Shown here in pieces: positions 45,087 through 55,810 of a stretch of 64,000 nt of DNA. Under the pieces are notes generated by a model, which was not told the origin of the DNA, made no database searches, and saw only the letters and a list, made by a program, of their open reading frames with translations. The stretch spans positions 12,349,234 through 12,413,233 of the forward strand of contig OZ024787.1 of NCBI GenBank assembly GCA_964017065.1. Direction: 5' to 3'. The position numbers and the translations under genes were made by a program. The DNA is from Haliclona indistincta (Eukaryota > Porifera > Demospongiae > Haplosclerida > Chalinidae). How positions within the stretch are numbered: the first letter of the stretch is position 1; each line of letters opens with the position of its first letter.

Positions 45087-47009
45087 TGAGTGTGAGTGAG
45101 TGAGTGAGTGAGTGAGTGAGTGAGTGAGTGAGTGAGTGAGTGAGTGAGTGAGTGAGTTTCCCCCAGGCTAGAGGCTCTCCAAAGCATCATACCTGAACAC
45201 CAGTGTTCTTGTTCGTCTGCTACCCTGGAGCTCCTCCAGCACCCTGTCGGTGAGTGTCTTCAACGTGTTGCTCATCACGGTGCTGGGGTTCTCGTACGGA
45301 TTTACACACAACAGCATCGGACCAATCCAAGTCTAGAGAACAAAGTTCAGACATAAGACAGCAAGCATGAGTGAAATCAGAACCATCATTATTACCACCA
45401 ATGAAAATTACGCTGGAGACACAAAGTCTTGCACACCTAACTGCTCAATAGCCGAACTTTGAAGCACGACAAAAATATGCAACGAAGAAGTCGTACAGCA
45501 AGTGCAGCAATAGACTTAAAAGCATGCATGCATACAACAAATCAATATTCATGAATTGAGCTAATGGTGAATAAATACAAGCATATCATGATCATTATAA
45601 TTAGCATGTCTCGTCTATTTCTGCAGATAATATAATATGTAGAGAAAACTTGTACATATACAGAAACATCAAAGAAGTAATATAGTATTATCATCGCTAG
45701 TTCATTACACACGTGTAGTACTATAATCATAAAACGATATCTTCTCTATACTATCATCAAGTAACCGAACACTACTGTACCGAGCTAGTCACAAATCTAA
45801 CTACCACTATACGTAAATACTATCTCGTGTACTAGTGTTGTTTTAGTAGCCAGATTCCATTTTAGTATTAGTATTAGTATTTTTCTCAGGATAAATTTAT
45901 TCTAGTTTTAGTTTTAGTTATAGTAATCACTTTCATATGTTTTAGTTATAGTATTAGTATAGTATACTATAACACATTTAATTTGGTTTAGTTTTAGTAC
46001 ACCAAATTGAATTATAGTTTTAATATAAAATTGGGCATTCTATACAAGTACATATGATTGTACAGTCACAAGTACTTTTTATTTTGCCTAAGAAATACTT
46101 CACGCTCTAAGGTTAAATCTGTTAGTCGATTTAGCTTTCAGCTGTAGCTTCTCCTGCTGTCGAAAAAACACGCTCTACTGGCTGGGGCTGAGGAAGCTAG
46201 ACACTAAAAGTAAATGAAAAAGCCTTTAGTTATGGTTTAGTTTGCAGTGAGAATTTACTTATAGTTCTAGTTTTAGTTTAGTACAGCCATGAGTGATCTT
46301 CTAGTATTAGTATTAGTTTAGTGTACTAAAACAAAATACCCTCTAGTATAAGGTGTTTTAGTTTTAGTATTAGTATACCAATACAACACTATCGTGTACA
46401 TACAATCCTTTTATACAATCCTTGTAATCCTTTTATGTTCCATATCTTATAAGCTAACCTAACTTGACATTACATGGATTATGTGGGAAATTTGTATAGT
46501 GTAAATGTACCTAATTATCATAATCTCTTCATTGTGGTACAACAGTAGATTTATTGAGATAAGACCATCTGTTCTAGGCTGGACTAACTAGTCCTGATTG
46601 AGTGAAGCTTGCTTTATACTGTACACAACAAACCACTGAGTTACTGCTCTATAGCAGACTCAGACTGAGTGAATCTTACTCACAAATCTGGCTTTCTAAT
46701 ACATGGAATTAGATCAGACTAAACAGAACCCAGTCACTTGTACAAAGAACTATAGTTTGAAATGATGGTAGATAATAACGAATTTGTACATGTCATTCTA
46801 AGTCAGAGGCCTGAGACTGTAGCTAAATGGAATACGTAACTAATGGGTCAGTTTAACGGTCGTACAAGTATATAACTCACGTAGCAACGACCCTCCATGA
46901 AGTTTTGATGAAGCTGGCGCAAGACTGCCTCCATTGTGAGCGGGCCGCCCATACGAATTAGGTCAGAGCCGTCGTGTTCTCCGCCGTCCTGTGCTCCAGA
47001 GAGAGACAT
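27330..47009 (-). CDS. Short unconventional myosin with one IQ motif and SH3-like tail
   Basis: Twenty-five phase-consistent exons total 2,517 bases (838 residues). Exon starts and ends: 47009-46881, 45332-45193, 44937-44838, 44582-44505, 44254-44180, 43601-43517, 40601-40492, 37337-37211, 35072-34954, 34723-34535, 33661-33617, 33552-33455, 33357-33282, 33125-33079, 32866-32809, 32298-32218, 32125-32065, 31763-31660, 31350-31251, 28721-28618, 28570-28476, 28260-28102, 27856-27714, 27572-27442, 27392-27330. The motor has [14 protein letters not shown]-loop GCSGSGKS (about 91-98; usual GESGAGKT), switch I NKDSSR (about 143-148), switch II DFFGFE (about 391-396) and [11 protein letters not shown]. 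One IQ motif ([12 protein letters not shown]) lies near 696. Residues 775-818 ([10 protein letters not shown]...LPHYTTEL) look SH3-like. It is an actin-based motor, with class not assigned. Introns carry many repeats. Confidence 0.85.
28722..28815. repeat. (GA)n/(GGGA)n microsatellite beside myosin exon 20
   Basis: GA and GGGA repeats on plus, that is a pure pyrimidine tract on the myosin sense strand, touching the exon acceptor. Confidence 0.85.
28856..28900 (-). repeat. Solo end of CCTCGGTGG repeat family
   Basis: On minus it reads CCACCGAGGCATCTGCACC and then GTGCTTCATT. It matches the end at 2642-2674. Lies in the large myosin intron 19. Confidence 0.5.
29340..29660 (-). repeat. tRNA-derived SINE-like repeat
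   Basis: On minus, an A box (TAGCTCAGTGG) and a B box (GGTTCGAACCC, 29595-29606) about 40 bases apart form a tRNA-like head. An A-rich linker follows, then a body with a second GTGGGTTCACACCC. The acceptor-stem arms do not pair and the anticodon arm is irregular, so this is not a working tRNA gene. Confidence 0.5.
29793..30360. mobile_element. 568-bp element with 9-bp TSD carrying a RecQ fragment
   Basis: GTCAGGCAG at 29784-29792 is repeated at 30361-30369. The inverted ends share AGTCTCGTCCCCAG, CCACTCCCCTTC and GCTTTGCTTGGTA, about 40 bases in all. A 9-bp duplication is typical of MULE-type transposons. The interior is a piece of a helicase gene, so this looks like a gene-capturing (Pack-MULE-like) non-autonomous element. 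Lies in myosin intron 19. Confidence 0.75.
29840..30220 (-). pseudogene. RecQ-like DNA helicase fragment inside mobile element
   Basis: A 126-residue frame containing [20 protein letters not shown], then [15 protein letters not shown] (motif 0 and Walker A) and [18 protein letters not shown] (motif Ia), in RecQ order. The DEAH box, later helicase motifs and RQC domain are missing. The usual proline in motif Ia (CPLKSL) is leucine here. The frame fills the element between its inverted ends. It cannot unwind DNA as it stands. It is probably a captured piece of a RecQ-type gene. Confidence 0.65.
30447..30595. repeat. Inverted-repeat MITE
   Basis: CCACTTCCTCGGGCCGTAGC at about 30449 is inverted at about 30573-30592 (GCTACGGCCCGAGGGAGTGG). 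It interrupts or adjoins the repeat copy that starts at 30596. Confidence 0.5.
30596..31223 (-). mobile_element. Non-autonomous element, CCTCGGTGG family, copy 2
   Basis: Inverted relative to copy 1 at 1941-2674. The palindromic end is at 31197-31223 and the interior is shared. The far end is truncated at the neighbouring MITE. Lies in myosin intron 19. Confidence 0.6.
31485..31652. repeat. (GTGA)n microsatellite
   Basis: GTGA/GGTGA/GTTG repeats just downstream of the myosin exon 18 donor. Confidence 0.8.
32300..32445. repeat. GA-rich microsatellite beside myosin exon 16
   Basis: GAGA/GGGA repeats on plus, giving a pyrimidine tract on the sense strand that abuts the acceptor at 32298. Confidence 0.8.
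33128..33248. repeat. GTGA/GAGG microsatellite beside myosin exon 14
   Basis: Tetranucleotide repeats that start three bases from the exon acceptor. Confidence 0.8.
33840..34426. mobile_element. TTAA-flanked MITE in myosin intron 10
   Basis: TTAA at 33840-33843 and 34423-34426. The inverted ends are GGCCTGTTCACATGG and GACCTGTTCACATGG, with further inverse sub-terminal GTGCATTSAATG motifs. A TTAA target fits piggyBac or Kolobok. Confidence 0.65.
34724..34945. repeat. GA/GATG microsatellite beside myosin exon 10
   Basis: GAGA, GATG and GTGA repeats fill the intron between exons 9 and 10. Confidence 0.8.
35624..35678. repeat. 55-bp near-perfect palindrome
   Basis: TTAGTCTCACAGACCAGACG at the left pairs with the inverse TGTCTGGACCGTGAGACTAA at the right, with a CCGG-AGC-CCGG centre. 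Confidence 0.65.
36679..36785. mobile_element. Small palindromic MITE, copy 1
   Basis: GTGTCACCTTCATGCACTAA at the left is inverted at the right, with a TTTATTCACACGATGG centre. A second copy lies at 39567-39660. Confidence 0.6.
37345..37648. repeat. (GA)n/(GGGA)n microsatellite beside myosin exon 8
   Basis: About 300 bases of GA and GGGA on plus. It is pyrimidine on the sense strand and adjoins the acceptor at 37337. Confidence 0.9.
38282..38375 (-). repeat. Possible tRNA-derived repeat remnant
   Basis: On minus, a B-box-like GGTTCGAATCC is followed by a T-rich tail, similar to the repeat at 29340-29660. No A box is visible. Confidence 0.3.
39567..39660. mobile_element. Small palindromic MITE, copy 2
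   Basis: TGCACTAATGTGTTCAGTCTC arms face each other around an ACGATGG/CCATCGT centre. It is in inverse orientation to the copy at 36679. Confidence 0.6.
41076..41547. repeat. 58-bp minisatellite, about 8 copies
   Basis: The unit contains GTGAGGCAGCTAAACACTGC, TTAGTGCACAGGTGTCC and TGGCTCTACCAGTGACC. Copies alternate TAAACA/TAGACA. Lies in myosin intron 6. A related array is at 43008 and a lone degenerate unit near 35683. Confidence 0.85.
41936..42122. repeat. (GTGA)n microsatellite
   Basis: GTGA with GCGA and GTAT variants, in myosin intron 6. Confidence 0.85.
42538..42634. repeat. (GT)n microsatellite
   Basis: About 95 bases of GT with rare GC interruptions. Confidence 0.9.
43008..43458. 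repeat. 58-bp minisatellite, second array
   Basis: Seven to eight units related to those at 41076-41547, with a 116-bp higher-order pattern (GAGGTAGC units alternating with GAGGCAGC units) at the left. Confidence 0.85.
44939..45158. repeat. (GA)n/(GTGA)n microsatellite beside myosin exon 3
   Basis: The GA run starts two bases from the acceptor of the P-loop exon (44937). GT and GTGA runs follow. Confidence 0.9.
45835..46395. repeat. TTTAGT-rich inverted repeat element
   Basis: Repeated TAGTATTAGTAT/TTTTAGTTTTAG motifs between ends TAGTGTTGTTTTAGTA and its near inverse (TACCAATACAACACTA). Lies in myosin intron 1. Confidence 0.45.
46590..46690. repeat. Single degenerate unit of the 74-bp repeat
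   Basis: CTAGTCCTGATTGAGTGAAG...TGAGTTACTGCTCTATAGC, as in the arrays at 55861 and 61548. Confidence 0.65.
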
Positions 47010-47503
47010 CTTGAAACCCGAGCCAACGACAGCCAGAAACGTGTGAACAGAAGCAAAGCGATCTCCCTCTCGTGGTGGAAATTGAGTTATTCCATTTAAT
47101 GCCCATCACATCCGTTCCTTCGAACCTTGTTTGGAAAGATCAAAAGAGCCGCCCTCGTGTCATCACACTAAGCGATAGCTTTCAACTCTCTATCTCTACA
47201 CGTGAACTCACAGGCAAGCGATGTGTGTTGCTCGTTTGTTTCTTGTAGTAAAATATGCTCTTGTTAAAATCGTTACGATTCGCACTTTTCATTCGTTTGT
47301 TGATTAGCATTTTTAGTAATGTGGAAATGTATTTTCATGAGGTATTATTACATAGTAATAATCAATAGAGAATAAACATAGGCACAGCCTAGCAAATAGC
47401 AATAAAATGATACTTTTATAATATATAAAATGTTGGTTTTTACTGGCTCGCCGGCCGCCAAACAAACACACACACAAAGCGGTTCAGTTGAGTGAGATAG
47501 TCT
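47010..47503. other. Intergenic between forkhead 3' end and myosin 5' end
   Basis: About 490 bases that should hold the myosin promoter and the forkhead 3' UTR. No specific element recognised. Confidence 0.4.
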
Positions 47504-48331
47504 TTAGGAGAGCAAACTGTCGATTGAAAATCTCTTGCATCTCGCGCTGAGTTCTTTGCGAGGTGATTGGTTGGCTCCTACTGCTGATGCAGTAACGAAT
47601 GCCTGCAACTGGAGGGTTGGTGGCGGGCTGATGATTGCCCGAGGTGATTCGGCGTCCTCAAAGACTGCATCGTTCGGGCTGGATGGCGGTGTGAGAAGCC
47701 CGGCTCGTAGAGTTTGCACAGCGGTTAGCTGGCTAGACATGCTGTCCATGGAATCTTCTTCGCCCGAGCTACCTGTCGACAGCAGCACTGTGGTCCTTTC
47801 TGCTACAGAGTCTTGCTGCCGTAGCGATCTTTGTTGTCCCTTGCCGCGATTTCGCTTTCTTCTGTTCAGCTTCACGCATGCCTCGGGACTGGCGTTCATG
47901 AACTCTGGAGCCAGAGTCCAGTAGTTGCCCTTGCCTGGAGGGTCGTCTTTGTCGCGTGGTACTTTGACAAAACACTCATTCAGAGACAAGTTGTGACGGA
48001 TGGAATTTTGCCATCCTCGCCTGTTCTCGCGGTAGAATGGAAAGTTCTCCATGATGTAGCAATAGATGTCGTTCAGTGTCAGCTTCCTACGCTGTGAGCT
48101 CTTGATCGCCATTGAGATGAGCGTTATGTAAGAATACGGGGGACGTTGATGCACCTCCAGTAGCCGCTGGTCATCGCAGACTACTCGAGCTAGTAGAGAC
48201 AGCGCCATGGAGCTGGAGTTATCGATGGTGTGTAAGAGCGGTCTGCAGCTAGCCATGTCGAGCGGTGTTGGAGAGCAGAGCGGGATACGAGGCAACAGCA
48301 ATGGTGCATACGGCCTGCAGGAGTATTCCAT
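47504..48331 (-). CDS. Forkhead-box transcription factor, intronless
   Basis: A 275-residue frame. The ATG at 48331 is the first true ATG; the frame extends two codons upstream to a TTG. The forkhead winged-helix domain is complete at about 63-147: [17 protein letters not shown], the recognition helix [12 protein letters not shown], then wing residues in [21 protein letters not shown] basic RRKRNRGKG stretch follows and would help nuclear entry. The middle is Ser/Pro-rich. The last residues FSIDSLL fit the EH1-type FxIxxLL motif, which recruits Groucho/TLE co-repressors in other Fox proteins. It binds forkhead sites in DNA and may act as a repressor. The domain resembles the FoxC/FoxL1/FoxQ2 cluster, and the subclass is not decided. 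It is divergent from TSEN54, with 497 bases between the two start codons. Confidence 0.9.
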   Translation of the reverse strand: MEYSCRPYAPLLLPRIPLCSPTPLDMASCRPLLHTIDNSSSMALSLLARVVCDDQRLLEVHQRPPYSYITLISMAIKSSQRRKLTLNDIYCYIMENFPFYRENRRGWQNSIRHNLSLNECFVKVPRDKDDPPGKGNYWTLAPEFMNASPEACVKLNRRKRNRGKGQQRSLRQQDSVAERTTVLLSTGSSGEEDSMDSMSSQLTAVQTLRAGLLTPPSSPNDAVFEDAESPRAIISPPPTLQLQAFVTASAVGANQSPRKELSARCKRFSIDSLLS

Positions 48332-48828
48332 CTTCAATAGTTTAGCTGTGGTAGTACTGCAAAGCTTTCCTAATTTTGACTTCGCAGTCTGAACTGATGA
48401 GTCCAGCAGTCACTGCCTCCCTTAAGTACGCTTTGTCCAGGTGGCGTTTGTTTATTTTCGTGCTGGTGTCCAATGTCGTGTAGAGCTCGAGTATACAATT
48501 ACATAACATTCCTATCGTGTTATCATGTGTGGCCATACACCACATTGGCATGCAGACCACACAAAATGAATCATGTAAACAGCCGCTGAATGCGAGAATA
48601 ATAGTATTCATCGGCGGTCTCTTTGATCTGTTGCGATTACGTGGGCGAGCTTGTTCATTTACCGCGGGCGCACAGCTGGGGGCTTGGCAAATTCACGAGG
48701 CGTTTGTTTGTCCTTGCGGTGCTCTGTGTGTTCCACTGCCACGGGTACTTTACGCGCGTGACAATACTCCCATGATACTTACTTACACCTCACACACACA
48801 CAAACACACACACACACACACAGATTGA
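48332..48828. promoter_or_regulatory. Divergent promoter region, forkhead and TSEN54
   Basis: 497 bases between the two start codons, including a CA run at about 48790-48822 just before the TSEN54 start. No certain core elements. Confidence 0.4.
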
Positions 48829-51800
48829 ATGGATACTACTGCTGTGTCAGAGTATTTACTAAAAGACGCAATTGTTTCTTTAGCTACTCAACTGAGGTGA
48901 ACACAAAGCACTCACAATGACGTCATCATAACGCACACCTTCCCTTCTCAGAACTGATCATAAGGTGCCATCATCTGCTGCGCTGCCAAAGAGCTGCGGT
49001 CCTAAGCAGTTCGAGATCACTGGATCCGCTGAAGAGACCGAACGCCTCGAAAACTATTTACAAGAGTACACAGCAATCCTCGACCATCCAAGAACATCAC
49101 TAAAGTACATCATAATATACAGTGGGGTGGTGCCAAGACACCCAGTAACATTACCAGTCCTATGTTTATAGCTTGTATTGCTCTAAAACACCTAAGGCTG
49201 TCCCTATAGTGTTTATTCACTTCTTCAAAGCTTAGTACTTGTCCCACAAAACAAGCCAATTGGCTCTGTTTTGACCACAAACAATCCTTGGTCTATTGTT
49301 AGAAATTCTTTTTCTATCCTAGTAGCTAGCCTCTAGGGCCTCTGTTGCTCATCCCAGCTGTTAGTAATCAGTTGTGAAGGCTGGTTTGTTAGTTGCATGT
49401 CTATCATAATTGTCGCGCTATTGGTCAATCCGATCTTGCAAACAAAGCAATACAATATCTACCGAGTTGTCCGTGTAAAGTAAAGTAACCCTGACTCTGT
49501 TATTTCCTCAAAATCACCATAGTCTTTCTTGTTGTAACCCAAAACCCAAACATTTACACTTTCGTTTCAACGTCACAATCTTCTGCATTATTTGCTGTTC
49601 TCGAGTAACGATTAATTACACCCGAGTGTAAACTGATTTTTAAGCAGCTAGTTCATCAGAAGAATGAATCTACAAAATATTATGTGTGGGCAATGGTGAA
49701 TATTGTAGACCACCTGATGTCTATAGTGAGGTCATGTGCTTGTTGCTATGTATGACTACTGTTGCTATGCATGTCTAACCTATAGCAATCTATCTATGCT
49801 AGACAAAGCACACCACTGCCTGCCTACGATAAACAACTTGGAAAATCCCACGTTGTTCTCCCGGCTGCTCAAACCTACTTTGCTCACAAAAAGCTTTTGT
49901 CTTTAAAAACCCTCGGAAATGATATTTCAACACGTTTTGTACGAATCGCTAAAGCACCTCTCTAATCGAAGTGTCCTGATATGAGAGGCGACATGATTTC
50001 AAGGGTTATCAAAATTTTGAATATTATGTCAAATTTTGTGACATAGTAAAAAATTATGAGGTTAGACTACCATTGTTTCCTTTTGACATCTTTTGTTTCT
50101 TAGAAAATCTGTGTCGGTGGGCATGTACAATGATGAGCGGCATCAAGTGATAGTCACAGACTCAAAGGTGTGTCACCGTTTCATATTGATTTTACTATTG
50201 TGAAAGTGTTTATTTTGAGCGAATTTTCGACTAATTGTTCGTTGTAAGTGTTTTAAAATTACCTATTATCATAATTGCAAACACAGGATTACGATATTAC
50301 CTAACCTCTGTTGTTATCGACTGTTAATTAGAGTGTGTGTATGTGTTTTGATCATTTGTGTCGTCTGGACAAATTGAATTCATTTTTATTATTGCATCAC
50401 GTTGTTAGAAGCTATGTATTGTGAGCGGTGACTATAGACTGGCTGTTACCCAATACTTCGTCTGTGTGTTAGAGGTGTGACCTAGTGTTTGCAAAGCTTC
50501 TAATGACTGGATCCGTTATAGCCTAGTTTTAACCCTTTAACCTTCTCTCAGCACATGCTCTCTCTAGCTCTCACACACTCTCTCCCTCCCTCCCTCCCTC
50601 CCTCCCTCCCTCCTTCCCTCCCTACCTCTCTCTCTCACACACACACTCTCTCTCCCTCGATCCCTCCCTCGATCCTACCTCCCTCCCTCTCTTCCTCCCT
50701 CCCTCCCTCCCTCCCTCCCTCCTTCCCTACTTCTCCCTCCCTCTCTCTTTCCCTCCCTCCCTCCTCTCTCTCAAACTATTTTAATCATTCTAAGACCCGT
50801 GTAACTTCAATATTGTGTACATTTACGAAATTACAGCTGGCGCCTTTGATTTCAGCCCATCATTGATATTATTTTTATCATAGAGCAATATCCCTGTTTA
50901 CGATGTGTTTACACAGCAAGTGTGTTCATAGTAATCCACACGATCAACATGCACATTTGATCCTTCTCATTTGAGATGCAAATTTTCGAAATTCCCCAGT
51001 CTTACGTCATAGTTACCAAATAAGGTAACGAGTGTGTGTATTAGCGATTGGCGATGTTTTCAACTGGAATGTACGGTATGCGCTAGAGCTGTAGGGGTCT
51101 ATGTGTGTTTGTGGATAGATTTCACTATGGCGAATCTATCTGTCACAGATAGGGTTATAACCACCCAATATTTGCTGTATCCTGCAGTCTTCTTTTATTA
51201 ATGTATATCGCCAGTTTCTTTGATCTACACCAAATTGTAGAATTGATTTTATCGCAGCGTAAACAATATTAAAATGATATTGGCGAAGATTGAGTTGAAT
51301 TTCATTAAGTGCAAACCGCAAATTAATAATACATTTTTTAGTAACTTCACCGCATTTCATAGGCTGATGCTAAGTGACTTTTATTAATTCTTTAACTTTT
51401 GAATTTTTGTGAATAAATAATGATTATCATAATGATATTCACATTCCCAATTCATTGCATTTATCATGAATACCCAAAATTAGTCTTAAAGCATGATTAT
51501 GGATTGACAATGGGTTGCAGTTGTAAAACTGACTTTAAAGACCGATCTTTGTATCAGAGGGGAATATTGTGTTTTCCAAAAAGTTTAATTGTCACTGGGC
51601 TACCTAAGTTGAAGGCTGTTTCTCTCTATTTGCTTGTTGTGGGCGAAAGGTATACCCAAAGACTAACATTTGCTCCAAATTACCTGATGGATTTCGGTTT
51701 TGTTTTCGTTTCCAATCCCGATGCTGTTTTGATTTGACCGGCAAATATTAGTTTATGAAAACAATAGCAGACCAGTACACACGATTGATATTGAAAATTG

Positions 51801-52630
51801 GTGAGCTGTGTTTGAAAATGGGCTATTCAGCCCAGCAGTGTTTACTTAGCTCCTAGTGGTATTGGTTGCAGCTGTATTGAGCTGCATTGAAAGTTTTTCC
51901 CTGTGGGTTTAAGTTTGTTAACTGTAGCCATTGTGCAAGCTGGTGCACGTGTGTGTTGTGCGTGAGTTTCGGTGCAGCTGTGCTTATGTATGTTTACATG
52001 CGAGTTGATTAGGGACCACTCATTTTGCACTGGAGAGGTGGGTAGTATTGACATCATAGGCTTTCTCTCAATGGTGATTGTTCTGAATTAGGTGGGAGAC
52101 AGCAGTGTCATATTTGGTGATTTTTTGTTTGTTTACGTTTCCAGGGCACTCACTGGAAAAACCATGGTCACACAGAGGCCTGTCAGCTGGTGCTGGGTCT
52201 AGAAGAAGCCATCTTTCTAATGGAGTGTGTAAGCTACTGTAAAAGGGGGCAGGCTATGTTATCATCTTGGGACCACACAAATAGATTTAGCTGCCAAAAT
52301 CTGACACCTGCCTAGACTCAACTTTTTATAACTTATTGTGTTTTATGTTATCTTTACCTCCTGCAGGGCTGTTTGGAAGTCACCAGAAATGGTCTACCAG
52401 TCAGTTTACAACAGGTTGTGTCAACCACTCTCAAAACATATACAAAATCACACTCTACACTCTTTTTATATACTAGCTTCCGAGTGTTGATTTAAAATTT
52501 CACGCTGCTCTCTCTCTCTCTCCCTCTCCCTCCCTCCCTCCCTCCCTCCCTCCCACCCTCCCTCCCTCCCTCCCACCCTCTCTACCTCCCTCCCTCTCTC
52601 CCACCCACCCACCCACCTACCCACCCACCC

Positions 52631-52690
<60 letters not shown>

Positions 52691-54687
52691 TATCTCTCCC
52701 TCTCTCTCTCCCTCCCTCCCTCTATCTCTCTCTACTCCCTCTCTCTCTCTTCATACAACTGCCTTTCGGTTCTGTTGTACATTTTTGTGTAATTGAAATA
52801 CTCTAATACTTTACCGAGTAATTGTATTACAATGCTAAGTGGCTGTATATGGCATTTACTAGAGTAATCCACTCACTACCGAGATACTCACAAAGCACAC
52901 CTCAACCCTAGAAATGCATAATCGAAGTCTACCGATTAATGTCATCTTGATTATTTTGCTTTGTGGTGCCTTGTTTGTGAAAAAGTTCCAGTCATAATAG
53001 AGTGGGTTACTTATGGTTTCCACTGTCTCTTCTACATACATTGTACTGTTTATGCAGATGTACCATCAAATACCAAAGTGTATGGAACTTCAAGAGTACC
53101 AGGTACAAACTTGTCCCTCCTTTCACTCTCGCACAGCCTGGTCGTGTGTGCTTAGCTTATGGTAGCAGCACAGCCTGGTCGTGTGTGCTTGATCCCAGTA
53201 GCTTATGGTAGCAGGACAGCCTGGTCGTGTGTGCTTGATCCCAGTAGCTTATGGTAGCAGCACAGCCTGGTTGTGTGTGCTTGATCCCAGTAGCTTATGG
53301 TAGCAGCACAGCCTGGTCGTGTGTGCTTGATCCCAGTAGCTTATGGTAGCAGCACAGCCTGGAGGTGTGCTTGATCCCAGTAGGTAGTACCACAGCCTGG
53401 TCGTGTGTGCCTAGTCATTCCTTATTGAATAGTAGTAAAAATGTCCTATTCTTTGATCTAACTTGCATGCAGTATATGGGGTCTGGTCTGACATGTAAAT
53501 TACATAGTGTGTACACTCCCTATTAACTCACATTACCTTTCCTGGTTTTGTTTATTTACTCCAGGTCTACTCTTCCCTAAAGCGAGCCGGCTATACTGTA
53601 TTTCAAAAGCCCATCAGGTGTGCCAGAACATCGGCGTCTATGTTTATAAACCTATTTTTGAATTTACATCTAAGGATAGAATTTTACACCTCATCAAGCA
53701 CAGAGATAATACCAAATATTATCATCCGTAAAACGATACCTGACGAATAGAAAACCCTGGAGGGAGTGTTCATGTTTGTTATTTCTCTATGGCAGTTTTT
53801 GATTGGTGCAAAAAATACAAAAAACCGAAAATACGAATATCAGTGAGCGCAGCTAAGTTCCGTTTGAATCGCGTCACGTGGGTTTGTAGGACTCAACAGG
53901 ATGTGGGATTGGTAGAAGGGACGTCAGCGAGGCATAGTTAAATTTTCTAAGAATAGATAATGTTTGAGACAATCTTAAGGAAATGTGATATAAATGAATT
54001 ATACCACCCACGGAAGCCGTAGAAGTAAGCTTATCCAACTAACCCACTCAAACAAGTAGAGAGAGGGAAGTAAAGCTAGTGGGACACTCTGGGATTTCTA
54101 CATCACCAGGTCACCAGTCCCCACAAAGGAAGGTGCTTTGTGTGTCTGTCTGTAAACCATAGCTAGGTAAGTGGGTCAAAGAGGTTGTTGATACAGCGAG
54201 TGGGTAAGGGGAGGGACTCTGACCAGTGTCTCAAGGAAGGGCTTCTGACAATGCACTGGTCAGCTAATTGTGGCTAGTAACTGTTGTACTTGGTAAGGTG
54301 CTCTATGGGTTGACATGTGTCAATATGTTTTCAGACAACAGTCACACTTCACTGCTGCATATTGCATCCATTTTTGGCGTGTTTCTGGTCGTAGAAAAAC
54401 ACTACTTCAGGTCCGCTGCCGTTAAAAGCTGGAGCCTTTGCACAAAATGCGATAAAACTGTATAAAATGTATCACAGCATTTTACATCTTTCCATTTTGT
54501 ATCTTTCCTAAAGTATTATTTTTTTCTCATTTCTCTACTGCTCTACATCTTTGCCTTCTCTTTTCTCTTCCTTCTTTCCTCTCTCTCTCTCTCTCCCTCC
54601 CCCCCTCCCTCTCTCCCTCCCTCCCTCTCTCCCTCTCTCTCTCCCTCCCTCCTCCTCCCTCCCTCCCTCCCTCCCCTCCCTCCCTCC

Positions 54688-54731
<44 letters not shown>

Positions 54732-55758
54732 TTATCAGTATCCCCGGGCTTCATTGCCGCCATGTCCTCGAGGTCCACCGACTGCACAAATCATTCAAGA
54801 AGACCTCACCGGGTGATCCTATCTCAATAGTCATCGTCTCAACAAGGTACGCAACCCCCACTCACCGCCCACACGTAATCACCACGCACCACTTAGTGTG
54901 GTGACCATTCCAATCATTACCGCTCTTGATCAAAGGGGCTCTGGTTGTTCAAAAATCAGTAAATACGATACCACTAAATTCTATTGACATAATTCAATAT
55001 TGATGTGTCATGAATGCGAATCCGCTGCCTACGTGTTGTTTATTCACGCATGTCGTCACGGTTACTCGAAATCACCAAAACTATGGTCGAACCACAATAT
55101 TAAATTAAATGTTGGTACAAAAAGGAACTGTTCAGTGTTACATTACAACTGGAACTCAGTAAAAATAAAAATTGACATTACCACACAAATATTTTCTGTT
55201 CACACAAAAATGTATCAATAATGTATCATAATTTTTTGTAACCAGCTTCAATTGTGAATACATTATAGTATACAGGCAATCTTATTTTCGACTCTATCTG
55301 TAGTGATAAAAAATTGTGCCTATTTTTGGTCTATTGTTAATGGTTAAACTAGAAACAATTAATGAATGGTTTGTTTGAAGTAAGTGGGTATTGTTTGACA
55401 ACTCACATCACCAGATCTTCTCGTGTTGATGGAGATAGTTACCATTGAAACAGACCCTCCAAATACTGGTATAGAGAGGCGGAATTCATTTCACTGTTTC
55501 AAAAACATGAAATCAATATACCTGCAACAAAGGGCTATTTTTTGAATATTACTATTTCTGCTATAGCCCATGAATTATATTTTAGTGCTAAATTTAATTT
55601 TTTGCAGTCCCCGGGAAAGTTTTCCCTCCAGTCAAATGTTGTCAAGTCTACGGGAACAGTACAGACACTCTGATCTCCACTACGCTGTTGTTGATGGCGG
55701 CGCCATAGCGTACTACACACTCCACCCACTCACTCAGACTACGCCTCCTCCCAACTAA
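48829..55758 (+). CDS. TSEN54: tRNA-splicing endonuclease subunit Sen54
   Basis: Nine exons with agreeing phase: 48829-48896, 48952-49104, 50104-50167, 52145-52228, 52367-52414, 53058-53102, 53565-53617, 54739-54846 and 55608-55758. They total 774 bases (257 residues). The product has SCGPKQFEITGSAEETERLE, WKNHGHTEACQLVLGLEEAI followed by FLMEC, PVSLQQ, LQEYQVYSSLKRAGYTVF, SFKKTSPGDP, and VVDGGAIAYYTL near the end, in the order of Sen54 N- and C-terminal domains. It is a structural subunit of the heterotetrameric endonuclease that removes tRNA introns. It lacks the catalytic triad, as expected for Sen54. At 257 residues it is about half the human length, because the long acidic middle insert is absent. 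It is divergent from the forkhead gene. Introns 3, 5 and 7 hold large CT-rich microsatellites and intron 6 a minisatellite. Confidence 0.85.
50570..50775. repeat. CT/CCCT microsatellite in TSEN54 intron 3
   Basis: CTCC and CTCTC repeats with a CA patch, pyrimidine on the sense strand. Confidence 0.85.
52505..52757. repeat. CT/CCCT/CCCA microsatellite in TSEN54 intron 5
   Basis: About 250 bases of CT, CCCT and CCCA repeats on the sense strand. Confidence 0.9.
53146..53412. repeat. 46-bp minisatellite in TSEN54 intron 6
   Basis: Five to six copies of a unit containing AGCACAGCCTGGTCGTGTGT, GCTTGATCCCAGTA and GCTTATGGT. The last copies have small deletions. Confidence 0.85.
54580..54730. repeat. 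CT-rich microsatellite before TSEN54 exon 8
   Basis: CT and CCCT repeats that run into the acceptor CTTCCTTATCAG|T at 54738. Confidence 0.9.
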
Positions 55759-55810
55759 CATAAAATTAATAGATACAATAACTATTTCTGTTCATAATTA
55801 TAATAATTTT

